From NCBI GenBank assembly GCA_003001975.1, contig PVUG01000012.1, forward strand, positions 95,951 to 159,950: 64,000 bases of DNA. The letters are read 5' to 3'. The position numbers and the translations under genes were made by a program. The notes under the pieces were generated by a model. It was not told where the DNA came from and did not search any database. It saw only the letters and a list, made by a program, of their open reading frames with translations. Position 1 is the stretch's first letter. Each line of letters begins with the position of its first letter. Shown one piece after another: positions 17,784-25,568 of this stretch. This stretch comes from Martelella mediterranea (lineage in GTDB: Bacteria; Pseudomonadota; Alphaproteobacteria; Rhizobiales; Rhizobiaceae).

Positions 17784-18404
17784 TCAGAAGGGGTTCCAGG
17801 TCGGTCTCTGGGTCAGTTTCAGATATCCGGCATTGACGCCAAGTCGCGCGCCGATGCCGGAGCGGACGGGGACCAGAACGATATTGCGGTTGGTATAGAC
17901 CTGCATCGAGAACCCGGCAACGACGTAGGCCGAACCGGAAACGCCCCCGAAGCGGCGGAACAGTTCGGGCACTGCCGGCAGGTTATAGACCAGCATCATC
18001 ACCCGCGAACCGTCGCCGCCGTAATCGATGCCGATCGAGGGGCCTTGCCAGAAGACCTTGTGCATGCCGGCATTCTTGGTGTTGAGCTGGCCCTCGCCAT
18101 AGGTGAGGCCCGCGATGAATGCGCCGGAGCCTTCCGAGCCGAGAATATAGCCGTTGGGCAGGCCGTGTTTGGCGAAGGCATTCTGCAGTGCCGTGGCCAG
18201 GCCGGAGCTTGCCGAGCCGAAAAAGGTGTTGCCCGCGTCAATAACCTCCTGTGCGGAGAAATTGCCGTTTTGTTGCGGCTGGACTGCTGCGGGCGGCGGT
18301 TGCTGTGCGGTCTGCGCGGCTGCCTGCAGGGTGCAGAGCGCCGTCAGCAGGAGCAGAGCGAAAATGAGGGCCGATGCGGACCTTGAGACTGTTCTGGCGA
18401 GCAT
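17784..18404 (-). CDS. eipA: Envelope integrity protein A (DUF1134)
   Basis: A 206-aa secreted protein. Residues 1-31 are a signal peptide ending near LQAAAQ-TAQ, followed by a Gln/Pro-rich linker and the DUF1134 domain (NFSAQEVIDAGNTFFGSASSGLATALQ...GLTYGEGQLNTKN). In Brucella EipA is a periplasmic beta-barrel-like protein needed for envelope integrity, and its gene lies beside chpT and is controlled by CtrA, as I recall. The same neighbourhood is seen here: chpT is divergent from eipA, and a near-consensus CtrA box (18512-18526) lies in the 200-bp gap between them. Confidence 0.9.
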   Translation of the reverse strand: MLARTVSRSASALIFALLLLTALCTLQAAAQTAQQPPPAAVQPQQNGNFSAQEVIDAGNTFFGSASSGLATALQNAFAKHGLPNGYILGSEGSGAFIAGLTYGEGQLNTKNAGMHKVFWQGPSIGIDYGGDGSRVMMLVYNLPAVPELFRRFGGVSGSAYVVAGFSMQVYTNRNIVLVPVRSGIGARLGVNAGYLKLTQRPTWNPF

Positions 18405-18511
18405 GGCGGTTCCATTCCTGTTGCTTTATGGCATTACCGGGGCGCTACGCCATTGCCTTTTTCTGTGAATGTGGCAAGCGTGGAACCCGCCGCTATTGTG
18501 AGGGAGACCTC

Positions 18512-18526
18512 TTAACAATGGATTTA
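18512..18526. promoter_or_regulatory. Candidate CtrA box between eipA and chpT
   Basis: TTAA-CAATGGA-TTTA matches the CtrA consensus TTAA-N7-TTAA at 7 of 8 positions. It lies 79 nt before the chpT start and 108 nt before the eipA start. Its position argues against an upstream ATG at 18518 as the chpT start, because that ATG would lie inside the box. Confidence 0.5.
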
Positions 18527-18604
18527 CCAAATGCGGCGATTTTCCGGAAAGGCGGGAAATGCTATGGCGTGGTGGCCGGCCAAACCGGAAGGAAGTTTGC
18601 AGCG

Positions 18605-19246
18605 ATGAAAAATCCGAATCTGACACTGAGCGGAGCCGATCTGGCCGCGCTTCTGGCCAGCCGCATATGCCACGACGTGGTCAATCCTATCGGTGCTGCC
18701 GGAAACGGACTGGAGCTGCTCGATGAAGGCGGCATGGACGAGGAAGCGCTGAACCTGATCCGTCAGAGCACGCTCAGCGCCACGGTTCATCTGAAATTCG
18801 CCCGGATCGCGTTCGGTGCCTCGGGCACCCTGGAAGCCCCGCTTGATACCGGCGAGGCCGAAACGGCCGCGCGCGAGCTGATCGGACTGGGTAAACGCGT
18901 GACGCTGAACTGGACCGGGCCGCGCCTCAATGCGCCCAAGGACCGGGTGAAGCTGCTCTTGAACCTGTTTCTTGTCGCCCAGTCCACCATTCCGCGTGGC
19001 GGCACGATCGATGTCGGGCTTGATTCTGCCGGTGACATTTTCGCCTTTATTATCCGCGCCCGCGGGTCGTATGTGCAGATGCCGGCCGATTTTGCCCGGA
19101 TCTATGGCGGGGTCATGGAAGACCCGATCACCTCTCACAACGTCCAGCCCTATTACACTGCGCTTCTGGCCGAAGAATCCGGCATGTCCGTCGAATTTGT
19201 CGTCAATGATGGCGAAGTGGTGTTCGAGGCCAAACCGGCGGTCTGA
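18605..19246 (+). CDS. chpT: Histidine phosphotransferase ChpT
   Basis: A 213-aa cytoplasmic phosphotransferase that relays phosphate from the CckA hybrid kinase to CtrA and CpdR. LASRICHDVVNPIGAAGNGLELLDE is the DHp helix with the phospho-accepting His (residue 23). The degenerate ATPase-like C-terminal domain (LLNLFLVAQSTIPRGGTIDVGL) is typical of ChpT, which dimerises like a histidine kinase but does not bind ATP. The ATG at 18605 is chosen because GGAAGGAAG sits about 7 nt upstream and the length fits the family. In Brucella chpT directly precedes ctrA; here two secretion genes lie between them. Confidence 0.92.
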   Translation: MKNPNLTLSGADLAALLASRICHDVVNPIGAAGNGLELLDEGGMDEEALNLIRQSTLSATVHLKFARIAFGASGTLEAPLDTGEAETAARELIGLGKRVTLNWTGPRLNAPKDRVKLLLNLFLVAQSTIPRGGTIDVGLDSAGDIFAFIIRARGSYVQMPADFARIYGGVMEDPITSHNVQPYYTALLAEESGMSVEFVVNDGEVVFEAKPAV

Positions 19247-19431
19247 TCAGCGTGCGGCGTGGCGTGATTTTGCGTTGCGGCAAGGCGCGATCCAATTTTT
19301 GTCACGCTTTGTGCTCATATTGGGTTTTCTTTGCCGTGTCGCATTGGTGGTTGATGAAACAATTTTGCCGGTGCGACGTTTAGAAAATACGTGACCACAA
19401 CTGTCCCGTCAGTTTCTGAGGGAGCCCCGCC

Positions 19432-20646
19432 TTGCGTTTTAATGAAGTTTCGCTGCGATTGTCAGCGGGCGCGCTGGTTCTGGCGCTGCCGGCAACGGCC
19501 TTTGCCGATCCGCCGAAGACCTACCAGATTGCCGTTGCCGACCCGACGCGGGAGGTGCGGCGCGTGCCTGTCGAAATGCGCCCCTTCCCCGAAGAAATCG
19601 TTCGCAGTTGCAAAATCGGCTACGGACGGCCCCAGGCCGTGGTGGCGCCGGTCTCCGGACGGCTGACGCTCAATGTTGCAAACGGCCGGGCGGTGACCCC
19701 GGGCGATGTCATTGCGCGCTACGATACCGAAGCGCTTGAGCGTCGGGCGGAGGAGGTCCGGCTGGACATCGACTATATGCAGGCACGGCTTGATTACCGG
19801 ACGGGCCCGTATCAGGAAAATACCCGCGCCATCCAGAACCTCAACGAGGCGGAAAAAGAGGCGACCCGTGATTATCTGGCTGCGCAGTTCGCCGAGATGA
19901 AGCGGCTTTACGGTCAGGGCCGTCTGGCGCTTGGCCGCTTTCAGGAAGCCCAGCGCAACCTTGATGCGGCGGATGCGGCGCTGGAGCGCGAACGGCGGCA
20001 GAACGTGATGGCGCGTCAGGAGTCCGGGCTTGAGGTGATCCGGATGACCCATGATATCCGCAAACGCGAAAACGCGCTTGCAGAGGCCAATGACAAGCTC
20101 GACAACGCGATTGTCAGGGCAAGCGCATCCGGCCGTCTTGTGGATGTCGAGACCAGCACGGCTGCCGACGGCAAGTTGACGGTCGATGAAGGCGACCGGC
20201 TGGCCCTGCTTGTCGATCCCGGGCAGCTTGGCGCGCGGCTCACATTCGATGATGCCGAGATGCGTCTCGTGCGCAATGCCGCAGTCACCGTGGCGCCCGA
20301 AAGCGACGGAAAACCGAGGCCCGCGGAAATCTCTGCCTTTCGACCGCTCGAAAAACCGGTGGAACGCCGCCGCGGGGAGCTGACCACCGAAGTCGAGGTT
20401 GCCTTCCGCGATCCTGCCGGGGCCGATCTTCTCAACCAGACGGCGACCTGCCGCTTCACCAAGCCGAGTGTGCGGCCGGAGCCTGCTGTGCCGGTGTCGG
20501 CGGTGGTGATCAGGGATGACCAGACCTTCGTGCGCAAGGATGACGGCGACGAACCCGAACTGATCAAGGTGGAGCTCGGCAATATGTCCAATGACTATGT
20601 CCGGGTGATTTCGGGTCTCAATCCGGGTGATTTTGTCCTTGACTAG
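19432..20646 (+). CDS. HlyD-like periplasmic adaptor (membrane fusion protein)
   Basis: A 404-aa secreted protein with a signal peptide (about 1-24, cut after TAFA). PVSGRLTLNVANGRAVTPGDVIARYD is the first lipoyl-type half. It is followed by a long alpha-helical hairpin (about 95-225: EEVRLDIDYMQARLDY to DIRKRENALAEANDKL) and a second half (NAIVRASASGRLVDVE). The beta-barrel region follows (RLALLVDPGQLGARLTFDD). This is the layout of adaptors of RND/ABC efflux and type I secretion systems. It ends 20 nt inside the next gene, a TolC-like lipoprotein. No inner-membrane transporter is next to it. Confidence 0.82.
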   Translation: MRFNEVSLRLSAGALVLALPATAFADPPKTYQIAVADPTREVRRVPVEMRPFPEEIVRSCKIGYGRPQAVVAPVSGRLTLNVANGRAVTPGDVIARYDTEALERRAEEVRLDIDYMQARLDYRTGPYQENTRAIQNLNEAEKEATRDYLAAQFAEMKRLYGQGRLALGRFQEAQRNLDAADAALERERRQNVMARQESGLEVIRMTHDIRKRENALAEANDKLDNAIVRASASGRLVDVETSTAADGKLTVDEGDRLALLVDPGQLGARLTFDDAEMRLVRNAAVTVAPESDGKPRPAEISAFRPLEKPVERRRGELTTEVEVAFRDPAGADLLNQTATCRFTKPSVRPEPAVPVSAVVIRDDQTFVRKDDGDEPELIKVELGNMSNDYVRVISGLNPGDFVLD

Positions 20647-22036
20647 ACGTGCAGTGCCCCTCTCCAGCCGGCGACCGGTCCTTCCCCGCCGCCGCTCCGT
20701 TTCCGCCTTCGCAGGCCTTGCCCTGTGCAGCGTCGCACTGGCGGGCTGCGCTTCGACGCAGCTCAAGGAAACCGAGACACGCATCGACGTGATGGAAGCC
20801 GAGCTCAACGCCCCGCCGCCGGTGCCGCCGGATGACGGAAAGGCGCTCGGGCCGTCCGAACTGCTCACCAGCGCAAACAGTCGCGGCAAGGATTTCATGC
20901 GCGCGCGCATCAGCCGTGCCCGCTCGGTGCTGGACCTCGACAAGGTCAAGTCGGGCCGCTATCCGCGCGTCAGTGCCGAAGCCCGGCAGATTTCGACATT
21001 CAACCGTGAAAACGATGAAATCGAGACTGTTTCAAATATCGTTCTCGGTGTGAACTGGGACGTCTCGCGGGCGCTTCTTAGGCTGGATCGCCGGACGGTG
21101 AAAGTCGCCGGGCGTCTTATTCCGGTGCAGTATCAGGTGGCCCAGCGCAATGCCACGCGCGCGCTTCTGCATACCTATAACGACTATACCGCGCTTGATT
21201 TCCAGCGCGAAAATGTTGCCCTGAAGCAGAAGGGGCTGGAATGCCGGGTCGAGGATATGGAAGTCGAAGTGGCGCTGGGCAATTCCAGTCAGATGGAGCT
21301 CGACACGCTCAGGGACCAGATCTCAGCGGCCCGCCGTGAAGCGATGGCCGTGTCCCGTTCGCTTGCCTCCAAGCGGGATGAGCTTCTGGGGCTTTCGGGG
21401 CTTGCCGAGGGTGGTTATGACGTTTCCCCCGGCCGCTCCATTCTTTCGGCGCTGTCCGACTACCCGCCGGTCAAGACGGAGGATGCAGAAGCCTGTTTTG
21501 CCGTCTCGGGCAAGAAGCAGCTGGAGGACCTTCTGGTGGAAGCGGCGGCTGCCCAGCTGGATATTGCCGAACAGTCGCGGTTTACCCGGCTGACGACCTC
21601 GATCCCGAGTTTCATGACCCAGACCGGCGGCTTCAATCTTCAGTTCCTGATTTCCTATGTCTTGCCGCTCATCGATGAGGGCGATGGGCTGCGCATGACG
21701 CAACAGGCGCGGCTGACCCTGCTCGACACGATCCTGACCGCGCGTGACAACCGCCGTGCGTTCATGAGCGACTTTGATTCACTGAAACTGGGGATCGCCG
21801 CCGCCGAAAGTGAACTGGCCGCGGCCAGTTCGGTGCTGGCACGCGCCGAAACGCTACTGCAAAGCGCCGATCCGTTGGAGCGTTGTGCTGCGGAAAACGA
21901 TGTCGCCAAGGCCCGGGCATCGGTGAAATCGGCCGAATACAAGATCGAGCGACTGAAGGGCGATCTGCGGCTGCTGTGCGCCCCGCTGGGCGAGCGGCGC
22001 GACGACATTGCCCAACAACAGCCTGCTGCTGAATAG
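20627..22036 (+). CDS. TolC-like outer-membrane lipoprotein
   Basis: A 469-aa protein starting at GTG 20627. After a basic Arg-rich leader comes a lipoprotein signal (FAGLALCSVALAGC), where the Cys at about 41 would be acylated. The mature part has long heptad-rich helices in two blocks (SRARSVLDLDKVKSG...; SELAAASSVLARAETLLQ...). LNFNL-like segments (GGFNLQFLISYVLPLIDEG) resemble the barrel strands of outer-membrane factors. Sequence similarity to TolC is weak by eye, so the name rests on architecture and on the 20-nt overlap with the adaptor gene. Confidence 0.68.
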   Translation: MILSLTRRAVPLSSRRPVLPRRRSVSAFAGLALCSVALAGCASTQLKETETRIDVMEAELNAPPPVPPDDGKALGPSELLTSANSRGKDFMRARISRARSVLDLDKVKSGRYPRVSAEARQISTFNRENDEIETVSNIVLGVNWDVSRALLRLDRRTVKVAGRLIPVQYQVAQRNATRALLHTYNDYTALDFQRENVALKQKGLECRVEDMEVEVALGNSSQMELDTLRDQISAARREAMAVSRSLASKRDELLGLSGLAEGGYDVSPGRSILSALSDYPPVKTEDAEACFAVSGKKQLEDLLVEAAAAQLDIAEQSRFTRLTTSIPSFMTQTGGFNLQFLISYVLPLIDEGDGLRMTQQARLTLLDTILTARDNRRAFMSDFDSLKLGIAAAESELAAASSVLARAETLLQSADPLERCAAENDVAKARASVKSAEYKIERLKGDLRLLCAPLGERRDDIAQQQPAAE

Positions 22037-22063
22037 GCTGCTTCCGCCCTTCCTGGCGCACAC

Positions 22064-22086
22064 AAAAAAGCGGCGCCGGGCGCCGC
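22064..22086 (-). terminator. Rho-independent terminator of ctrA
   Basis: GCGGCGC, 3-nt loop, GCGCCGC (22070-22086) followed on the minus strand by six T residues (22069-22064). It is placed between the convergent outer-membrane-factor gene and ctrA. Confidence 0.82.
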
Positions 22087-22117
22087 ATGATTTTGAGGGG
22101 AGGAGGAAAAGGCGGGC

Positions 22118-22819
22118 TCAGGCCCGCTTCTGCATTTCCTGCTGGTCCGGATCGCGCAGCACATAGCCGCGACCCCAGACGGTCTCGATGAAATTGGTGC
22201 CGCCGGCGGCGTTCGCAAGCTTCTTGCGCAGCTTGCAGATGAAGACGTCGATGATCTTCAGTTCCGGCTCGTCCATCCCGCCATAAAGGTGGTTGAGGAA
22301 CATTTCCTTCGTCAGCGTCGTGCCCTTTCTCAGCGAAAGCAGCTCAAGCATCTGATATTCCTTGCCGGTCAGGTGTACCGGATGGCCGTCCACCTCGACA
22401 GTCTTGGCATCGACATTGACGGCAAGATCGCCGGTGGTGATGATCGACTGCGCATGGCCCTGGGACCGGCGGACGATGGCGTGAATGCGTGCGACCAGTT
22501 CTTCCTTGTGGAAGGGCTTGGTCAGATAATCATCCGCGCCCGAGCCGAAGCCGCGCACCTTGTCGTCGGTGCCGGACATGCCGGAGAGGATGAGGATTGG
22601 TGTGGAGATCTTCGAAACCCGAAGCGCCTTCAGCACTTCATATCCCGACATATCGGGAAGGTTGAGATCGAGAAGGATGATATCGTAATCGTAGATCTTG
22701 CCGAGATCGACGCCTTCCTCACCGAGATCGGTGGTATAGACGTTGAAATTTTCGCTCTTCAGCATCAGCTCGATGCTCTGCGCTGTGGCACTGTCGTCTT
22801 CGATTAAAAGAACCCGCAT
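22118..22819 (-). CDS. ctrA: Cell-cycle response regulator CtrA
   Basis: A 233-aa OmpR-type regulator, the master cell-cycle regulator of alphaproteobacteria. The receiver starts [21 protein letters not shown] and has the phosphorylation site D51 in IILLDLNLP. The DNA-binding domain contains [15 protein letters not shown] and [15 protein letters not shown] and ends [10 protein letters not shown]. The ATG at 22819 has AAGGGGGAAG just upstream. It binds TTAA-N7-TTAA sites to control division, flagella and replication genes. The upstream region (22820-23250) carries GANTC methylation sites and CtrA-like boxes. The C terminus ends ..QEMQKRA, not the di-alanine of Caulobacter CtrA, so the proteolysis signal may differ. 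Confidence 0.97.
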   Translation of the reverse strand: MRVLLIEDDSATAQSIELMLKSENFNVYTTDLGEEGVDLGKIYDYDIILLDLNLPDMSGYEVLKALRVSKISTPILILSGMSGTDDKVRGFGSGADDYLTKPFHKEELVARIHAIVRRSQGHAQSIITTGDLAVNVDAKTVEVDGHPVHLTGKEYQMLELLSLRKGTTLTKEMFLNHLYGGMDEPELKIIDVFICKLRKKLANAAGGTNFIETVWGRGYVLRDPDQQEMQKRA

Positions 22820-23250
22820 GTCTTCCCCCTTGAACCGCCGCAATTGAAAGGTCTGGTGTCGCCCCGACGCGATACGGACTCAGTGATGACCTGAAACAGA
22901 AGCTGCCATTGAATGGTTAACAAATTCTGATTCCTTTTGGCAAGGTGAACAGAATTTATTAATGAACATAGTGACATCATTGATTTCATTAAGTTTTTTA
23001 GTTTGTGAAACTCAATAAAAAAGATTAACCAAACTGGCTAAGTGACTCATTAGACTCGCAAGTTTCCGGTTTTTTTCGCTTTCGGTTTACCGACCCTTAA
23101 GTGATGACCGCTATGGTCTTCGATGACTGTAAATGAAAGGTTACCGGGATTTCGAATTCGTTAATCATCCCCGAAAAAGGGAGAACGAATCAGAAATCAA
23201 CAAGGGGGGCGCCTTTCGGCAATGCGTTCGTCAGCCGGGGAGTTTTGCGT
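22820..23250. promoter_or_regulatory. ctrA / fliJ-like divergent regulatory region
   Basis: A 431-bp AT-rich gap between the ctrA start and the FliJ-like gene. It holds five GANTC sites (22877, 22929, 23044, 23053, 23187), the target of the CcrM methylase. A minus-strand TTAACCAT half-box lies at 22913-22920. TTTA-CCGACCC-TTAA (23086-23100) matches the CtrA consensus at 7 of 8 positions. No protein-coding gene is supported in it. Confidence 0.6.
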
Positions 23251-23601
23251 ATGAAGGCACGAAACAGTCTGTTGCGTCTGAAGGCGTTTCAGGTGAAGGA
23301 AAAGAAAAGGCAGTTGCAGCAACTGCAACTCATGATGGACGAGTTCGCACGCATGTCGGACGAACTCATGCAGCAGATTGCTGCGGAAGAAAAAAGGTCC
23401 GGGATTTCCGATCCCGCCCATTTTGCCTATTCCACATTTGCCAAGTCTGCGCGTCAGCGGGCGGATAATCTGGCCGTGTCGGTAGCGGATCTGCGCCAGC
23501 AGCAAAACGTTGCGGAAGCGGAGCTTGCCCAGATGGAAATCGACTACGAGCGTGCCGCTGCCCTGGAAATGCGGGACGGCGCCAACAGGAAGCGCGCCTG
23601 A
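23251..23601 (+). CDS. FliJ-like coiled-coil protein
   Basis: A 116-aa highly helical protein (LLRLKAFQVKEKKRQLQQLQLMMDEFARMSDELMQQI and RQRADNLAVSVADLRQQQNVAEAELAQMEIDYERAAALE) consistent with a two-helix antiparallel coiled coil. This is the architecture of FliJ, the export-gate stalk protein of the flagellar type III system that works with FliI. The N terminus MKARNSLLRLKAFQVKEK fits FliJ proteins. ATG 23251 has GGGGAG 8 nt upstream. It is divergent from ctrA and probably under its control. No other flagellar gene is in the window, so the name is family-level only. Confidence 0.7.
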   Translation: MKARNSLLRLKAFQVKEKKRQLQQLQLMMDEFARMSDELMQQIAAEEKRSGISDPAHFAYSTFAKSARQRADNLAVSVADLRQQQNVAEAELAQMEIDYERAAALEMRDGANRKRA

Positions 23602-23638
23602 CCGTCTCACGGGTATAGGCTGGCGTATAATTGAACGA

Positions 23639-23665
23639 GGCCGCATCCATCGGGTGCGGCCTTTT
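23639..23665 (+). terminator. Rho-independent terminator of the FliJ-like gene
   Basis: GGCCGCATCC, loop ATC, GGGTGCGGCC followed by TTTT; one G-T pair in a 10-bp stem. It lies 37 nt after the stop. Confidence 0.88.
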
Positions 23666-23693
23666 GCCGTTTTGGGAACTGCTGAAAAGCAGA

Positions 23694-23734
23694 AAAAACG
23701 CCACCATCATTTCTGACGGAGGCGCTTTTCTTTT
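23694..23734. terminator. Terminator shared with sciP
   Basis: CGCCACC ... GGAGGCG (23699-23724, one mismatch, 12-nt loop). The minus strand runs into a T-run (complement of AAAAAA) just past 23699, and the plus strand into CTTTTCTTTT. It lies 50 bp past the sciP stop at 23786. Confidence 0.65.
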
Positions 23735-23785
23735 ACCAGAGGCCTTGGCCGCGCTTGAAAGCGTCGGTCGTGCTGCTCTCGTGAT

Positions 23786-24061
23786 TCAGTTCCGGTATTG
23801 CTGAATGCGGGTCGTGCGCAGACCGGCAAGGCCGTGATCGTCGATCGACGCCTGCCAGGAGAGGAATTCCTCCACGGTCAGGCAGTAGCGCTCACAGGCT
23901 TCTTCCAGGCTTAAAAGCCCGCCACGGACGGCCGCCACCACTTCGGCCTTTCGCCGGATGACCCAGCGTCTTGTGTTGGAGGGCGGCAGGTCGGCAACAG
24001 TCAGCGGACTGCCATCGGGACCTATGACGTATTTTGCGCGAACGCGGGCTAGCTCGGTCAT
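23786..24061 (-). CDS. sciP: CtrA inhibitor SciP (DUF1153)
   Basis: A 91-aa DNA-binding-like protein almost entirely made of the DUF1153/SciP domain: YVIGPDGSPLTVADLPP, TRRWVIRRKAEVVAAVRGGLLS, LEEACERYCLTVEEFLSW and GLAGLRTTRIQQYR. In Caulobacter SciP binds CtrA and blocks its recruitment of RNA polymerase at swarmer stage promoters, and its own gene is activated by CtrA. Here it is one gene away from ctrA, and a near-consensus CtrA box (24114-24128) lies 53 nt upstream of its start. Confidence 0.95.
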   Translation of the reverse strand: MTELARVRAKYVIGPDGSPLTVADLPPSNTRRWVIRRKAEVVAAVRGGLLSLEEACERYCLTVEEFLSWQASIDDHGLAGLRTTRIQQYRN

Positions 24062-24113
24062 CGTACTCTCTACACAAACTCACAACCTATGACTTCAAGC
24101 TAGCGCGGTACTT

Positions 24114-24128
24114 TTAAAATTTGCCTAA
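24114..24128. promoter_or_regulatory. Candidate CtrA box upstream of sciP
   Basis: TTAA-AATTTGC-CTAA matches TTAA-N7-TTAA at 7 of 8 positions, centred about 60 nt upstream of the sciP ATG. This fits the known activation of sciP by CtrA. Confidence 0.5.
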
Positions 24129-24255
24129 GGACACGGTAACGCTCTGGTAACCAGAAGCGCCTGTCTCCCAGACGCTTCCGGCATACTGGCAGGCAACAAA
24201 AAGGGCGGAACACATGTCCCACCCGGTTGTTGATTTTGATGGCTGTTGTTCCTGT

Positions 24256-24975
24256 CTAGAACCCCGTGCCGCGCCCCACTTCCGAACGCAGCGTTGCAAA
24301 CAGGATCTGCATGTCGAGCATGAAGCTGTAGTTCGACACATAATAGAGGTCGCACATGATGCGTGCACGGGCTTCGCCGCGTCGCGTGGTCGGGCCGCGC
24401 CATCCCCTGATCTGCGCAAGACCGCTGAGGCCGGGGCGCATGACGTGACGCTGGTGATATTCCGGCACCAGTTCCTCAAACAGCATGCCGCTCGCCAGCA
24501 TGCCGACGGCGTGGCAGCGTGGCCCGATCAGGGACATGTCGCCGCGCAGCACGTTGAAGAGCTGCGGTAGCTCATCGATGTTCGTCCGTCGCAGGAAGGC
24601 GCCGATTTTGGTGATCCGCGGGTCATTCTCGACCGTCTGCTTCACGCCCGACTTGTCGCCAAGGTCGTTGCGCATCGAGCGGAATTTGAAAATTTTGATC
24701 TTCGTGCCGTTTCGCCCCCAGCGCACCTGGCTGAAAAATACGGGGCCGGGGCTGTCGAGCCTGATCAGGATCGCAATCACAAGAAACAGCGGGCTGAGCG
24801 CCGCAAGGGCGCCAAACGAGATGGCAATATCGAACAGACGCTTCAGGGCCAGCTGAAGCTTTCGCCGTTGGTAATGACCGGAAAAGACAAGCTCATGACC
24901 GAACGCACGTTTGGGCAAAGTATTCGTTTCTGAAACATGGGCCGTGGGGGAGGCCTGAAAATCCGCCGCGCTCAC
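24256..24975 (-). CDS. Sugar transferase, ExoY/WcaJ type
   Basis: A 239-aa bacterial sugar transferase that loads the first hexose-1-phosphate onto undecaprenyl phosphate for exopolysaccharide synthesis. KRLFDIAISFGALAALSPLFLVIAILIRLDSPGPVFFSQVRWG carries the membrane-inserted helix and the conserved start of the family. FKFRSMRND, TKIGAFLRRTNIDELPQLFNVLRGDMSLIGPR and RHVMRPGLSGLAQIRGWRG are the other signature blocks. The start is GTG at 24975. It stands alone beside a 518-bp AT-rich gap, with no other polysaccharide gene in the window. Galactose (ExoY) specificity is likely but not proven. Confidence 0.93.
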   Translation of the reverse strand: MSAADFQASPTAHVSETNTLPKRAFGHELVFSGHYQRRKLQLALKRLFDIAISFGALAALSPLFLVIAILIRLDSPGPVFFSQVRWGRNGTKIKIFKFRSMRNDLGDKSGVKQTVENDPRITKIGAFLRRTNIDELPQLFNVLRGDMSLIGPRCHAVGMLASGMLFEELVPEYHQRHVMRPGLSGLAQIRGWRGPTTRRGEARARIMCDLYYVSNYSFMLDMQILFATLRSEVGRGTGF

Positions 24976-25493
24976 TACAGCACCTTTTGGGTTGTAAATG
25001 TTTAAGTTGATTAAAATATTAGAATATACTGTTTTTACCCCCTCACGACCGAATTGTCATCAGCGTTTGCCTGTTTTTCGGACTTTCATTGACACAATCG
25101 TTGCTGTGCTGAAGTGGTCGAATATGTGCCAGTCACAGACCATTTCTACGATTTATTTTTAATAGACTGAATTGTTTGATCTATTTTTTCTAATTTAGAA
25201 AAATGTTGTAAAATTGTTTCTGCCTCATATGCGCCAAAGATGAAGGTTTGACAAAAACGCAAGATAGGTATTCCGTGGTTGCATAGCTCAGCTTCGTCTT
25301 ACGTACGCTGGCGTTTCTCGATCGAAATACTGTGCTGAAGTGCATTTGCTTTACCGTCAGTGATAAACACCGACATAAAACCCGCATGCAGGGGAAAAGT
25401 TCCACGCGCCACGGAAAAACGCGTTGTGTTCGCAAACGAACAGGCAAGCGCCTTTTTATTGCGCAACCAAAAAATTATGAAGGTAAGGAAAAC
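24976..25493. other. AT-rich intergenic gap without a supported gene
   Basis: These 518 bp are clearly AT-richer than the flanking genes and contain only weak open frames with no recognisable protein. A perfect inverted repeat, TTTTTCTAA-T-TTAGAAAAA, lies at 25185-25203. The region probably holds the promoter of the sugar transferase and may contain a small RNA; none can be assigned. Confidence 0.5.
25185..25203. repeat. Perfect AT-rich inverted repeat
   Basis: Nine-bp arms (TTTTTCTAA and TTAGAAAAA) around a single central T. It could be a regulator site or a weak hairpin. It is 210 bp upstream of the sugar transferase start and on neither side directly next to a gene. Confidence 0.55.
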
Positions 25494-25568
25494 TGGAGCG
25501 GGCGAAGGGATTCGAACCCTCGACCCCAACCTTGGCAAGGTTGTGCTCTACCCCTGAGCTACACCCGC
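25494..25568 (-). tRNA. tRNA-Gly(GCC)
   Basis: The minus strand folds into a full cloverleaf: acceptor GCGGGTG paired with CGCCCGC, D-arm GCTC...GAGC, anticodon arm CAACC-TTGCCAA-GGTTG, T-arm with TTCGAAT loop, and an encoded CCA end (25496-25494). The anticodon is GCC (25536-25534). Confidence 0.98.

Noticed and set aside
18518..18604. Upstream ATG at 18518 as the chpT start
   Set aside because: It lies inside a CtrA-like box and adds 29 residues not typical of ChpT; ATG 18605 has a much better ribosome site.
19462..20949. A 495-codon open frame on the minus strand
   Set aside because: Antisense to the adaptor gene, with no recognisable protein domain.
23025..23041. TTAACC...GGCTAA near ctrA as a full CtrA box
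   Set aside because: The spacing between half sites is 9, not 7; only the better sites at 22913 and 23086 were kept as candidates.
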